Shown here one piece after another: positions 15,545 through 23,436 of a stretch of 64,000 nt of DNA. The DNA is from Nevskiaceae bacterium. GTDB taxonomy: Bacteria; Pseudomonadota; Gammaproteobacteria; Steroidobacterales; Steroidobacteraceae. The notes under the pieces are model-generated. The model did not search any database, was not told where the DNA came from, and saw only the letters and a list, made by a program, of their open reading frames with translations. Numbering within the stretch: position 1 is the first letter of the stretch; each line of letters begins with the position of its first letter. The stretch spans positions 816,001 through 880,000 of the forward strand of contig JACKOV010000002.1 in the NCBI GenBank assembly GCA_024234075.1, read 5' to 3'. The position numbers were made by a program, and so were the translations under genes.

Positions 15545-17010
15545 AGATCCTGCTGTTCGACCGGCGTGCGCTGGGCATGGTGACGCTGTCGGTGATTGCT
15601 GCGCTGGCCGCGTTCATCACCGCGTTCACCTGGCTCGACAACCGGGTGACCAAGCTGCTGGACGAGGAACTGCTTGGCGCGCTGCAGCGCGAGCTGCAGG
15701 TGTTCCAGGCCCTGCAGCGCGAAACCAGCACGGCCTGGACGGTGGCGGCGCTGCAGCGCCGCGCCCGCTATTCGAGCGATGTCCGTCGCACGCTGCTGCT
15801 CGACGACCAAGGCCGGGTGGTGTTTGGCCGGCTCGAGGACTGGCCGGAGGGGATCACGCTGCGCCGGAATCTCGCGCAGGGGCCATCGTCCCGGCACGAT
15901 CAGCAGCTGTATCTGGTCTCGGGCCCGGTCGGCAAGGATCACACGCTGTTTCTGGGCGAGATCGACCAGCGTCACGGCCAGGTGGGTCGGTCGCTGGTTG
16001 CCGCAGGCGTGGTCGCGATGCTGGTGGTGCTTGCGACCGGGCTGCTGATCGGCCTGCGGTTCAATCACTATGTGCTGGCGAGGCTGGCCAGCATTGCCCA
16101 GACGGCGCGCGAGATCATGCGTGGCCAGATGAAGGCCCGGGCTCCGGACGGGCAGCGTCTCGATGCGCTCGGCTCCCTGGCGCGGGTGTTCAACGAGATG
16201 CTGGACCAGAACGAGGCGCTGGTGACCGGCATGCGTACGGCCACTGAGAGCCTGGCGCACGATCTGCGAACGCCACTGACGCGCCTGCAGTCGGCCATTG
16301 CAGCGGCTCGCGATACCACCGATCCGCAGCGGCGCGACGAGCTGCTGGCCGGCGCGCAGGCCGAGTCCGAGCACATCCTGCGCACCTTCAGTGCGCTGAT
16401 CGACCTGGCGCGTGCCGAGGCGGGCCTGTCGCGCGATGCGATGGAGCGCACGGACCTCGCTGCGCTGGCCACCGATATCGCCGATCTGTTCGAGCCGCTA
16501 GCCGAGGAGCGCCAGCAGCATCTCGAACGCGACATTCAGCCGACGGTGGCGCTGGCGCATCGGCAGATCCTGTTTCAGGCGGTCGGCAACCTGCTCGAGA
16601 ACGCGATCAAATATTCGCCGACCGGTTCGGTGGTGCGGCTCGCGCTCGAACCCGGCACGGCCCGACACGGCCCGACGTTCGTGGTCACCGATGCCGGCCC
16701 GGGCATTCCGGCGTATGCGCGCGAGCAGGCCCTGCGGCCGTTCGTGCGGCTCGAGCCCGCCGGACGCAAACCGGGCTCCGGCCTGGGGCTGGCGATTGCC
16801 TCGACGGCTGCGCGTCTGCATGGCGGCGGGTTGCAACTCGAAGACGCCGATCCGGGCCTGCGGGTTCGGCTGCAGTTCGGCGCTCACTGGCAGGATGGCG
16901 ACGCCGAGCCAGCCGCGATTGCGGCGCCGCTCGCGCTCAGGGCGGCGAGGCCGTCCGCGTCAGCCGGGACGGCGATGGCGGCGGGAGCACGCTCGGCAGC
17001 CGAAGCGTGA
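15541..17010 (+). CDS. Sensor histidine kinase
   Basis: A 489-residue inner-membrane kinase. One helix is at about residues 10-32, a periplasmic domain of about 130 residues follows, and the second helix is near 158-180. HAMP comes next, then the H box SLAHDLRTPLTR with H240. The ATPase has the N box NLLENAIKYS, G1 DAGPGIP and G2 GSGLGLAIA. It is coupled to the atypical regulator by ATGA. The C-terminal 45 residues are Ala-rich, and the last 74 bp overlap the end of the opposing kinase gene at 16937. The stimulus is unknown. Confidence 0.93.
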   Translation: MKILLFDRRALGMVTLSVIAALAAFITAFTWLDNRVTKLLDEELLGALQRELQVFQALQRETSTAWTVAALQRRARYSSDVRRTLLLDDQGRVVFGRLEDWPEGITLRRNLAQGPSSRHDQQLYLVSGPVGKDHTLFLGEIDQRHGQVGRSLVAAGVVAMLVVLATGLLIGLRFNHYVLARLASIAQTAREIMRGQMKARAPDGQRLDALGSLARVFNEMLDQNEALVTGMRTATESLAHDLRTPLTRLQSAIAAARDTTDPQRRDELLAGAQAESEHILRTFSALIDLARAEAGLSRDAMERTDLAALATDIADLFEPLAEERQQHLERDIQPTVALAHRQILFQAVGNLLENAIKYSPTGSVVRLALEPGTARHGPTFVVTDAGPGIPAYAREQALRPFVRLEPAGRKPGSGLGLAIASTAARLHGGGLQLEDADPGLRVRLQFGAHWQDGDAEPAAIAAPLALRAARPSASAGTAMAAGARSAAEA

Positions 17011-18358
17011 CCGCGAGGCCGCGGGCTGCGCCGGTGGCATCGCGCCGATTGACCGCCTCGATCGAGCCGCCGTGCGCCCGCATCACCCGGGCGGCGATCG
17101 CCAGACCGAGACCCGCGCCGCCGCTGCTCCGGTCGCGCGCCGTCGCGACGCGATGGAAGGGCTCGAAGATCCGCGACAGTTCCGCTTCCGGCACGCCGGG
17201 TCCCGAATCGGTGATCGTGATCGCCGCAGCGCCCGGCGTGGTCTGCAGCGTGATTGCGACCTCGGTCTTCGCGGGGGTGTGTCGCAGCGCGTTGCGGACC
17301 ACGTTTTCGATCGCGGCGCCGAGCCAGGCCGGATCGGCCTCGATCGGGCAGCTCGTCAACGTTGGCTGCCAGCCGATCCGCCGGCCGGAGGCCTCGGCCT
17401 CGTAGCGTGCGTCCGCGGCCAGCCGGTCGACTAGTTCGACCAGATCGAGCCGCTCGACCGTGATCGCACCGGCGCCGGAGTCGAGGCGCGCGATGTCGAG
17501 CACGCGGCCGATCAATTCGTCGAGGCGCTCGATCTCGGTTTCGAGTCGCTCGAGCTGGCGCGGGATGTCGGCGCCCGACTGGCGTGCGAGACCGGTGGCG
17601 AGCCGCATCCGGGCCAGCGGCGAACGCAGTTCGTGCGAGACGTCGCGCAGCAGTTGCTCGCGCACCTCGATCAGGGTCGCCAGCCGCGCCGCCATGGCGT
17701 CGAACGATGCCGCCAGCTGGCCGAGTTCGTCGCGGCGGCCGCGGGTGGCGGCGGCGACCCGGGTATCGAGCGCGCCGCCGGACAGCGCCTGGGTGGCGCG
17801 CTGCAGGTCGCGGATCGGTCGCGTCAGCGACCGGGCGAGTGCGAAGCTGAGCAGCGCCGTGACCGCGACCGCCAGCAGCAGCAGCGGGACGCGCGCATCC
17901 GGCAGCACGAAGGATTGAGCCGTGTTGCGGGGCCGGCGGGGCGGCAGCAGCAGCCGGTAACGCGTGCCGTCGGCGGCCATCAGCACCGGCAGGCGCTCCG
18001 GCGGCCGCAGCACCACGCCGGGCGCATCCTCGAGCCGTAGCGGTGGTGCGGCCCAGCGCATCGCACCGGCGGCGTAGCGCGGCAGCCGTCGTCCGAGCAA
18101 TTCGCGGCCCTCGTCGTCGATCACCAGCAAGGGGCGGTCGCGGCGGATGGCCGCATCCTCGCGCAGCCAGTCGACCAGCGCGGGCCGACCGCCGTGGGCG
18201 AGTGCCGCGGCTGCGCGGCTGGCCGCCTCGCGCAGCGGCATGGCGTTTTCATCCTGCCTTGCGGCCAGCAGCCACCAGGTGATGAGGATCGCACCGGCGC
18301 CGATGACCAGCATCGCGACGAAGAACGACACGAAGATCCGCAGCGACAGGCGGCTCAC
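16937..18358 (-). CDS. Sensor histidine kinase, CpxA-like
   Basis: A 473-residue inner-membrane kinase. Helix 1 is at residues 7-32, a short periplasmic domain follows to about 150, and helix 2 is near 153-175. HAMP follows, then the H box RDVSHELRSPLAR with H242. The ATPase motifs are NVVRNALRHTP, DSGPGVP and GGAGLGLAIA. GTG at 18358 overlaps the stop of the regulator gene (GTGA). Its pairing with a CpxR-type regulator and a divergent Spy/CpxP gene makes it a CpxA-like envelope stress sensor, by context. The 3' end converges on and overlaps another kinase gene by 74 bp. Confidence 0.9.
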   Translation of the reverse strand: MSRLSLRIFVSFFVAMLVIGAGAILITWWLLAARQDENAMPLREAASRAAAALAHGGRPALVDWLREDAAIRRDRPLLVIDDEGRELLGRRLPRYAAGAMRWAAPPLRLEDAPGVVLRPPERLPVLMAADGTRYRLLLPPRRPRNTAQSFVLPDARVPLLLLAVAVTALLSFALARSLTRPIRDLQRATQALSGGALDTRVAAATRGRRDELGQLAASFDAMAARLATLIEVREQLLRDVSHELRSPLARMRLATGLARQSGADIPRQLERLETEIERLDELIGRVLDIARLDSGAGAITVERLDLVELVDRLAADARYEAEASGRRIGWQPTLTSCPIEADPAWLGAAIENVVRNALRHTPAKTEVAITLQTTPGAAAITITDSGPGVPEAELSRIFEPFHRVATARDRSSGGAGLGLAIAARVMRAHGGSIEAVNRRDATGAARGLAVTLRLPSVLPPPSPSRLTRTASPP

Positions 18359-19083
18359 GCCGGCGGCTCCGCCAGCAGCTCGTAGCCGGCGCCGCGTACC
18401 GCACGGATCTCGATGCCGCGTGTGCCGGTACGCTCGAGTTTGCGGCGCAGATTGCTGACGTGGGTGTCGATGCTGCGATCGTACAGCGTGAGTTTGCGGC
18501 CGAGGGCGTGCTCGGTCAGTTCGGCCCGGCTCACCAGCTTGCCGGCGTCGCGGACCAGTCGTGCCAGCACGCGGAACTCGGCGCCGGTCAGCTCGAGCGG
18601 CGTGTCGCCATGGTCGGCGCGGCGCCGCGCGAGATCGAGACGCAAGGCGCCGGCCTGGAGTTCGGTGACGGCTTCCGCGCCGTCGCCGCCGTCGTTGGCG
18701 CTGCCCGAGCTGCTGCGGCGCAGCACGGCGCGGATCCGGGCCGCCAGCTCGCGCGGATCGAAGGGTTTGGAAAGATAGTCGTCGGCGCCGAGCTCGAGCC
18801 CGAGGATGCGATCCACGGCATCGCCGCGAGCCGTCAGCATCAGGATCGGCAGCCGCATTTCCCGCGCGCGCAACTCGCGCAGCAGGTCGAAGCCGCTGCG
18901 GCCCGGCAGCATCACGTCGAGCACGACCAGATCGGGCAGCGTGCCGGTGGCCGTCTCGAGCGGCGCGGACGGCGCCTCGTGGGCGAGCTGCACGTCGAAC
19001 CCCTCGTGGTCGAGGAACTCGGCCAGCATGGTCGCAAGCTCGCGATCGTCGTCGATGATCAGGATCTGCGGGCGAATGGGCAT
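18355..19083 (-). CDS. OmpR-family response regulator, CpxR-like
   Basis: A 242-residue regulator. The receiver has ILIIDDDREL, acceptor Asp in VVLDVMLPG, LMLTAR and YLSKPF. The winged helix has LTGAEFRVLARLV and SIDTHVSNLRRKL. A linker rich in Ser/Gly/Asp separates the domains. ATG at 19083 has GGAG four nt upstream. It is the first gene of a two-gene operon with the CpxA-like kinase and is transcribed away from the Spy/CpxP-like gene, the arrangement seen for cpxRA and cpxP. Confidence 0.92.
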   Translation of the reverse strand: MPIRPQILIIDDDRELATMLAEFLDHEGFDVQLAHEAPSAPLETATGTLPDLVVLDVMLPGRSGFDLLRELRAREMRLPILMLTARGDAVDRILGLELGADDYLSKPFDPRELAARIRAVLRRSSSGSANDGGDGAEAVTELQAGALRLDLARRRADHGDTPLELTGAEFRVLARLVRDAGKLVSRAELTEHALGRKLTLYDRSIDTHVSNLRRKLERTGTRGIEIRAVRGAGYELLAEPPA

Positions 19084-19148
19084 GATCTCCGTCGCTTCGG
19101 CGCCATGTTGCCGCCGGTTGCGCCCCGCGGCCATGGTCGTCGGCACCC

Positions 19149-19174
19149 TTGACACAACTTTGCACCGTGTTGAC
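19149..19174. promoter_or_regulatory. Direct TTGAC repeat in the divergent cpxR-like / spy-like promoter region
   Basis: TTGAC occurs at 19149-19153 and 19170-19174, 21 bp apart or two helical turns. The region serves both divergent transcripts and is a reasonable place for the CpxR-like regulator to bind, but it does not match the E. coli CpxR box. One copy may simply be a -35 element. Confidence 0.25.
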
Positions 19175-19244
19175 GGAAACTCCACCCGGATCGTCGGTCC
19201 AATCCGGCAGCCTTGTCCCACGGGCTCATACAGGAGATTCGACG

Positions 19245-19784
19245 ATGAACAGACAATCATGGCTTGGCGTGATGGCAGTGGTCGCGACCGGTGCGGGTCT
19301 CGCGTTCGCCGGCCCGAGTGCCGATCCGGGCAAAAGGTTCGGCGGCGACCGTCCTGCGATGAGCCGGATGGCCGGCGATCCCGGCGCGATGTCGGGCTGG
19401 GGACATCCGCGGATGCTCGAGCGCATGGCCGGCGAGCTGCAGCTGACCGAAGACCAGAAGCAGAAGCTCAAGGGCATCTACGAGTCGGCCCGGCCGGAGA
19501 TGCAGCAGGTCCGCGATCTTGCACGCCAGAACGCCGAGAAGCTGCGCAGCGTCAAACCCGGCGACCGCAACTACGACGCGGTGGTGGCGGAGGTGGCACG
19601 CAGTGCCGGCGACCTGGCCGCCCGCGCGGTCACCAACGGGGCGCAGCTGCGCAGCCAGACCTGGGCGGTGCTGACGCCCGAGCAACGCCAGAAGCTCGAG
19701 ACCCTGCAGGCCAAGCGCCAGGAAGCGCGCAAGCAGCGTGGCAACCGCGGGGAGCGGCGCGAATCGCCGCCTGCTGCACCGTAA
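19245..19784 (+). CDS. Spy/CpxP-family periplasmic protein
   Basis: A 179-residue exported protein. The signal peptide ends near AGLAFA (residue 23). The helical body carries two LTxxQ motifs, LTEDQKQKLKGI and LTPEQRQKLETL, the signature of CpxP/Spy chaperones and sensor inhibitors. The C-terminal tail is basic and likely disordered. AGGAG precedes the ATG at 19245; the longer upstream frame covers the promoter region. Divergence from the CpxR/CpxA-like operon suggests stress-induced feedback control. Confidence 0.85.
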   Translation: MNRQSWLGVMAVVATGAGLAFAGPSADPGKRFGGDRPAMSRMAGDPGAMSGWGHPRMLERMAGELQLTEDQKQKLKGIYESARPEMQQVRDLARQNAEKLRSVKPGDRNYDAVVAEVARSAGDLAARAVTNGAQLRSQTWAVLTPEQRQKLETLQAKRQEARKQRGNRGERRESPPAAP

Positions 19785-19820
19785 TCGGGTTCGTCTGATC
19801 GGGTTAGGCTGACAGCCAGC

Positions 19821-19853
19821 AAAAAGGCCCGGTGCAGCATGCTGCACCGGGCC
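19821..19853 (-). terminator. Rho-independent terminator of the HU gene
   Basis: A perfect 28-bp palindrome (19826-19853; core GCAGCATGCTGC) is followed on the minus strand by five T. It lies 65 bp past the HU stop. It could also slow transcripts from the Spy-like gene, but the + side lacks a T run. Confidence 0.8.
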
Positions 19854-19917
19854 CGTTGTTCCGAAGCGTTGCGCTGCCGCCGGCCCCCTCGGGGCCTGTA
19901 CGGCCGCGCGGCAGGCT

Positions 19918-20229
19918 TCAGTTCACGAAACCTTTCAGATTCTTCAGCGGCATTGCACGGACCTTCTTCGAGGCCGGCTTGGCCTTGAAGGTCATCTTCT
20001 CGCCGGTGAACGGGTTGATGCCCTCGCGCGCCTTGGAGGCGGGCTTCTTCACGACCTTGAGCTTCAGCAGGCCGGGCAGGGTGAACAGGCCGTTGGAGCG
20101 CAGGCTCTTCTTGACCTGGGCGTGCAGCGAATCGAACACCGCCGAAACCTGCTTGCGGGACAGATCAGTGTCCTTCGCGATCTGGTTCAGGATCTCCGAC
20201 TTCGTCGGCGGGCCAGCCTTCTTCGCCAT
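19918..20229 (-). CDS. HU-family DNA-binding protein
   Basis: A 103-residue, Lys-rich nucleoid protein. It has the HU/IHF helical start (KSEILNQIAKDTDLSRKQV), the TLPGLLKLKV strand and a DNA-wrapping arm with GINPFTGE instead of the usual GRNP. The short basic N- and C-terminal extensions are typical of the HU-like group found in Xanthomonas-type genomes. AGGAG lies 10 nt before the ATG. A good sigma70 promoter lies about 90 bp upstream and a strong terminator follows, so it is a single-gene unit. Confidence 0.92.
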   Translation of the reverse strand: MAKKAGPPTKSEILNQIAKDTDLSRKQVSAVFDSLHAQVKKSLRSNGLFTLPGLLKLKVVKKPASKAREGINPFTGEKMTFKAKPASKKVRAMPLKNLKGFVN

Positions 20230-20318
20230 GTTTCAGGTACTCCTAATTGCGGACAGTTGTTTGCAGAGAATGACTTGCGACTTGAGCGCGCATCGCAGCG
20301 CCGCACGAATCGGCGCGC

Positions 20319-20346
20319 AACATAGCACATGCGTAGTGCTGTGCAA
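20319..20346 (-). promoter_or_regulatory. Sigma70 promoter of the HU gene
   Basis: On the minus strand TTGCAC and TATGTT are spaced by 16 bp. Predicted start near 20311, giving a leader of about 80 nt. Confidence 0.6.
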
Positions 20347-20437
20347 GAGGTTTTTCGGGAAGGCTGCTGCGGAAACCCCTTTTTTTCTAGGCTCGCGCGC
20401 ATCGATGCTCGCTCGTCGACGCGCGCGGGCCTGAAAA

Positions 20438-20770
20438 TCAAGGCTTTTTGGCACATGCTTCGAGTAGAGCCGTCGCGATTGAATCGCGTGCGGCCGCTGC
20501 GCCGGCGATGCGCAGATCCTTGTTCCGGGCATGTTCGCCGCGCAGGATCGTGATGCGGCTGCGTGCCAGATCGAGCGCCGCGGCCAGCAGTTCGATGGCG
20601 GCGCGGTTGGCGCCACCCTCGACCGGCGGCGCCGTGACGCGCAGCTGCAAGCGGCCGGAGGCGATGCCGTCGAAGCGGGCACGCGATGCGCGCGGCTGCA
20701 CACGGACCAGCACGACCAGGTCCTGGTCTGCGATCCGGAGCCAGTCGTCGGCGGCGGATACCGTCGCCAT
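20438..20770 (-). CDS. yggU: DUF167 (YggU/UPF0235) protein
   Basis: A 110-residue protein of the DUF167 family, recognised by VRVQPRASR, RLQLRVTAPPVEGGAN and AIELLAAALDLARSRITI. The family has a small alpha/beta fold and no settled function. It ends a leftward proC-yggT-yggU run with 6 bp to yggT, a common gammaproteobacterial order. Confidence 0.88.
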   Translation of the reverse strand: MATVSAADDWLRIADQDLVVLVRVQPRASRARFDGIASGRLQLRVTAPPVEGGANRAAIELLAAALDLARSRITILRGEHARNKDLRIAGAAAARDSIATALLEACAKKP

Positions 20771-20776
20771 TTGGCG

Positions 20777-21307
20777 TCAGCGCAGCAGGATCAGCAGCAT
20801 CTGGATGCCGATACCTGCCCAGAGCGGGGAAAGATCGAGGCCGCTGACCGACGGAATCGTCCGGCGGATGGGTCGCAGCACCGGTTCGCACAGCGATTCG
20901 AGGATCGATGTCGCCGGAGAGTAGGAGCCGGGGGCGATCATCGACAGCAGGGCGTAGATGAAGATCGCCCAGAAGTAGACCCAGAGTGTGGTGCGGACGA
21001 TCTCCAGCGATGCGAGACGCAGCAGGTCGATGGCGTCCGGCATCCCGAAGCCGCGCACCAGCCACAGGGCGGCGACCTGCGCCAAGGCCGTCAGCAGCAC
21101 TGCCGCGACCGAAGCCGTATCGATCCGCCCGATCGGCGGCAGCAGCCGCCGCAGCGGCATGATCAGCCAGTTGCTGAGCCGGACGATGGCCTGCGAGAGC
21201 GGGTTGCGGAAGTCGGCCCGTGCCCATTGCAGCAGCAGGCGCAGCAGGAACACGAAGAACAGCAGGGAGAAGCCGGTGTCGACCAGGAATACGAGGACGT
21301 CTTGCAT
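20777..21307 (-). CDS. yggT: YggT-family integral membrane protein
   Basis: A 176-residue inner-membrane protein with two YGGT repeats. Each has a hydrophobic pair around FLLRLLLQWARADFRNPLSQ (first) and IFIYALLSMIAPG with CEPVLRPIRR (second). ATG at 21307 gives the expected N-terminus MQDVLVFLVDTG; the longer frame is not needed. Function is poorly known; osmotic or envelope roles have been proposed for relatives. It sits 22 bp downstream of proC. Confidence 0.9.
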   Translation of the reverse strand: MQDVLVFLVDTGFSLLFFVFLLRLLLQWARADFRNPLSQAIVRLSNWLIMPLRRLLPPIGRIDTASVAAVLLTALAQVAALWLVRGFGMPDAIDLLRLASLEIVRTTLWVYFWAIFIYALLSMIAPGSYSPATSILESLCEPVLRPIRRTIPSVSGLDLSPLWAGIGIQMLLILLR

Positions 21308-21329
21308 GCTGTCGATTGTTGCAGGCGGA

Positions 21330-22169
21330 TCAGGATCGGTGGGTGCCGAATTCGGCGGCAAGCTCGCGTCCGCGTCGTACGGCCGCCTCGACCGCGGCGT
21401 CGACCAGCGCGCCGAAGTGCTGCGCATGCAGGCTCTGCAGTGCCGCTTCGGTGGTGCCGCCGCGCGAGGTCACCTCGGCGCGCAGCCGCGACAGGTCGCC
21501 GTCGCTGCGGGCGGCCATCGAGCCGGCGCCGTGCAGCGTCGCGACGGCGAGCTGACGGGCGGCCTCCGCGGCGAGGCCTTGGCGGATACCCGCTTCGGTC
21601 AAGGCTTCGGCCAGCAGGAAAAAATAGGCCGGGCCGCTGCCGGAGACCGCGGTAACCACGTCCATCAGCGACTCGTCGTCCACCCAGGCAACCGTACCGG
21701 CGGCGCGCATCACCTCTTCGGCGAGCGCACGGGCCGCGGGTGGCGTATCGGCGGGGGCATACAGGCCGGTAGCGCCGGCGCCGACCAGTGCCGGACGATT
21801 CGGCATCGCCCGTACGATCGCGATGCCTGCACCGCACCAGCCGGCGAGATCCGCGGTGCGCAGCCCGGCTGCGATCGACAGTACGACCGGCCGGGTTTGT
21901 CGCAGCGCCGGCTGCATGGCCGTGACCACCTGCGCCAGCTCCTGGGGTTTGATCGCGAGCACGACGATGTCCGCGTCCGCGATCGCCGCGAGGTTGTCGG
22001 TGCCGACCTGCACGCCCGGGTAGTCGCGCCGCAGCGCCTCGCAAGTCGCTTCATGGGGGTCGCCGATGGCGAGTTTGGCGGCGGGATGGCCGCCGCCGCG
22101 CAACCCACCGACGAGTGCGCGGCCCATGTTGCCGCCGCCGATGAAGGCAATCTTGATGTCGGGATTCAT
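21330..22169 (-). CDS. proC: Pyrroline-5-carboxylate reductase
   Basis: A 279-residue cytosolic enzyme making proline from pyrroline-5-carboxylate with NAD(P)H. The dinucleotide site is IAFIGGGNMGRAL. The ProC signature region has AVSGSGPAYFF and LRAEVTSRGGTTEAAL. It is the first gene of the leftward run and diverges from pilT. The gene normally found just upstream of proC here, yggS (PLP homeostasis), is absent from the 200-bp gap. Confidence 0.95.
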   Translation of the reverse strand: MNPDIKIAFIGGGNMGRALVGGLRGGGHPAAKLAIGDPHEATCEALRRDYPGVQVGTDNLAAIADADIVVLAIKPQELAQVVTAMQPALRQTRPVVLSIAAGLRTADLAGWCGAGIAIVRAMPNRPALVGAGATGLYAPADTPPAARALAEEVMRAAGTVAWVDDESLMDVVTAVSGSGPAYFFLLAEALTEAGIRQGLAAEAARQLAVATLHGAGSMAARSDGDLSRLRAEVTSRGGTTEAALQSLHAQHFGALVDAAVEAAVRRGRELAAEFGTHRS

Positions 22170-22322
22170 GTCGGCATTCTAATCGCTGCTGCAGGAAGCG
22201 TGATGGAGTCGACATTCCGGTCGTACTGCACTGCAGTGGCGACGCCTGGTTGGTACATGGTGCGGACGTCGTTCGGAGAATTCTGCGGAACGATTAACAT
22301 AGGTGGGTATCGGCCCCTTGGC

Positions 22323-22328
22323 TATACT
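22323..22328 (+). promoter_or_regulatory. Possible -10 element of the pilT operon
   Basis: TATACT lies 41 bp before the pilT ATG in the pilT/proC divergent gap. No -35 hexamer at proper spacing is convincing. Confidence 0.3.
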
Positions 22329-22369
22329 CCGATCGCTTGCTTGGGAGTTCGCATGGCCCCGGAGTCCGC

Positions 22370-23410
22370 ATGGCCGTAGATATCGCGCAGCTGCTCGCTT
22401 TTGCAGTCAAGAACAAGGCTTCCGACCTGCACCTTTCCGCAGGGATGCCGCCGATGATCCGCGTCGACGGCGACATGAAGCGCGTCAACATGCCGGCGCT
22501 GTCCCACAAGGACGTGCACGGCATGGTGTACGACATCATGAACGACAAGCAGCGCAAGGCCTACGAGGAGTTCTTCGAAACGGATTTCTCGTTCGAGATC
22601 CCCAAGCTCGCGCGCTTTCGCGTCAACGCCTTCAACCAGAATCGCGGCGCCGGCGCGGTGTTCCGCAACATCCCGTCCACGATCCTGACGCTGGACGAAC
22701 TGAATACACCGAAGATCTTCCGCGATCTCTGCATGCTGCCGCGCGGCCTGGTGCTGGTGACGGGTCCGACCGGCTCCGGCAAGTCGACCACGCTCGCCGG
22801 CATGATCAACCACTGCAACGACAACCGGCCGGACCACATCATCACCATCGAGGATCCGATCGAGTTCGTCCACGAGAGCAAGCGCTGCCTGATGAACCAG
22901 CGCGAGGTGCATCGCGACACCCTGGGGTTCAGCGAGGCGCTGCGCTCGGCGCTGCGCGAGGATCCGGACATCATCCTGGTCGGCGAGATGCGCGACCTGG
23001 AGACGATCCGCCTGGCCCTGACCGCGGCCGAGACCGGCCACCTGGTGTTCGGTACGCTGCACACCAGTTCCGCGGCCAAGACGATCGACCGCGTCGTCGA
23101 CGTGTTCCCGGCCGCCGAAAAGGAGATGGTGCGTTCGATGCTGTCGGAATCGCTGCGGGCGGTGATCTCGCAGACCTTGCTGAAGCGCAACGGCGGCGGC
23201 CGTATCGCCGCGCACGAGATCATGATCGGCACTCCGGCGATCCGCAATCTGATCCGCGAGGGCAAGATCGCGCAGATGTACTCGGCGATCCAGACCGGGC
23301 AGGGGCAGGGCATGCAGACGCTCGACCAGTGCTTGCAGGACCTGGTTTCCAAGAGTCTGGTGACCAAGGAAGAGGCTCGCTACAAGGCGCAGAACAAAGA
23401 TGCGTTGTGA
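22370..23410 (+). CDS. pilT: Type IV pilus retraction ATPase PilT
   Basis: A 346-residue hexameric ATPase that depolymerises type IV pili and drives twitching. The N-terminal PAS-like part (KNKASDLHLSAGMPP) is followed by Walker A GPTGSGKSTT, the Asp box, Walker B ILVGEMRD and His box HTSSAAKT. The PilT-specific AIRNLIREGK near residue 290 is present. ATG at 22370 has GGAG five nt upstream; Pseudomonas PilT is 344 residues. It heads a three-gene run of retraction-type ATPases. Confidence 0.97.
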   Translation: MAVDIAQLLAFAVKNKASDLHLSAGMPPMIRVDGDMKRVNMPALSHKDVHGMVYDIMNDKQRKAYEEFFETDFSFEIPKLARFRVNAFNQNRGAGAVFRNIPSTILTLDELNTPKIFRDLCMLPRGLVLVTGPTGSGKSTTLAGMINHCNDNRPDHIITIEDPIEFVHESKRCLMNQREVHRDTLGFSEALRSALREDPDIILVGEMRDLETIRLALTAAETGHLVFGTLHTSSAAKTIDRVVDVFPAAEKEMVRSMLSESLRAVISQTLLKRNGGGRIAAHEIMIGTPAIRNLIREGKIAQMYSAIQTGQGQGMQTLDQCLQDLVSKSLVTKEEARYKAQNKDAL

Positions 23411-23436
23411 TGCGCCGCGCGCCGTGAGGGTTGGCC

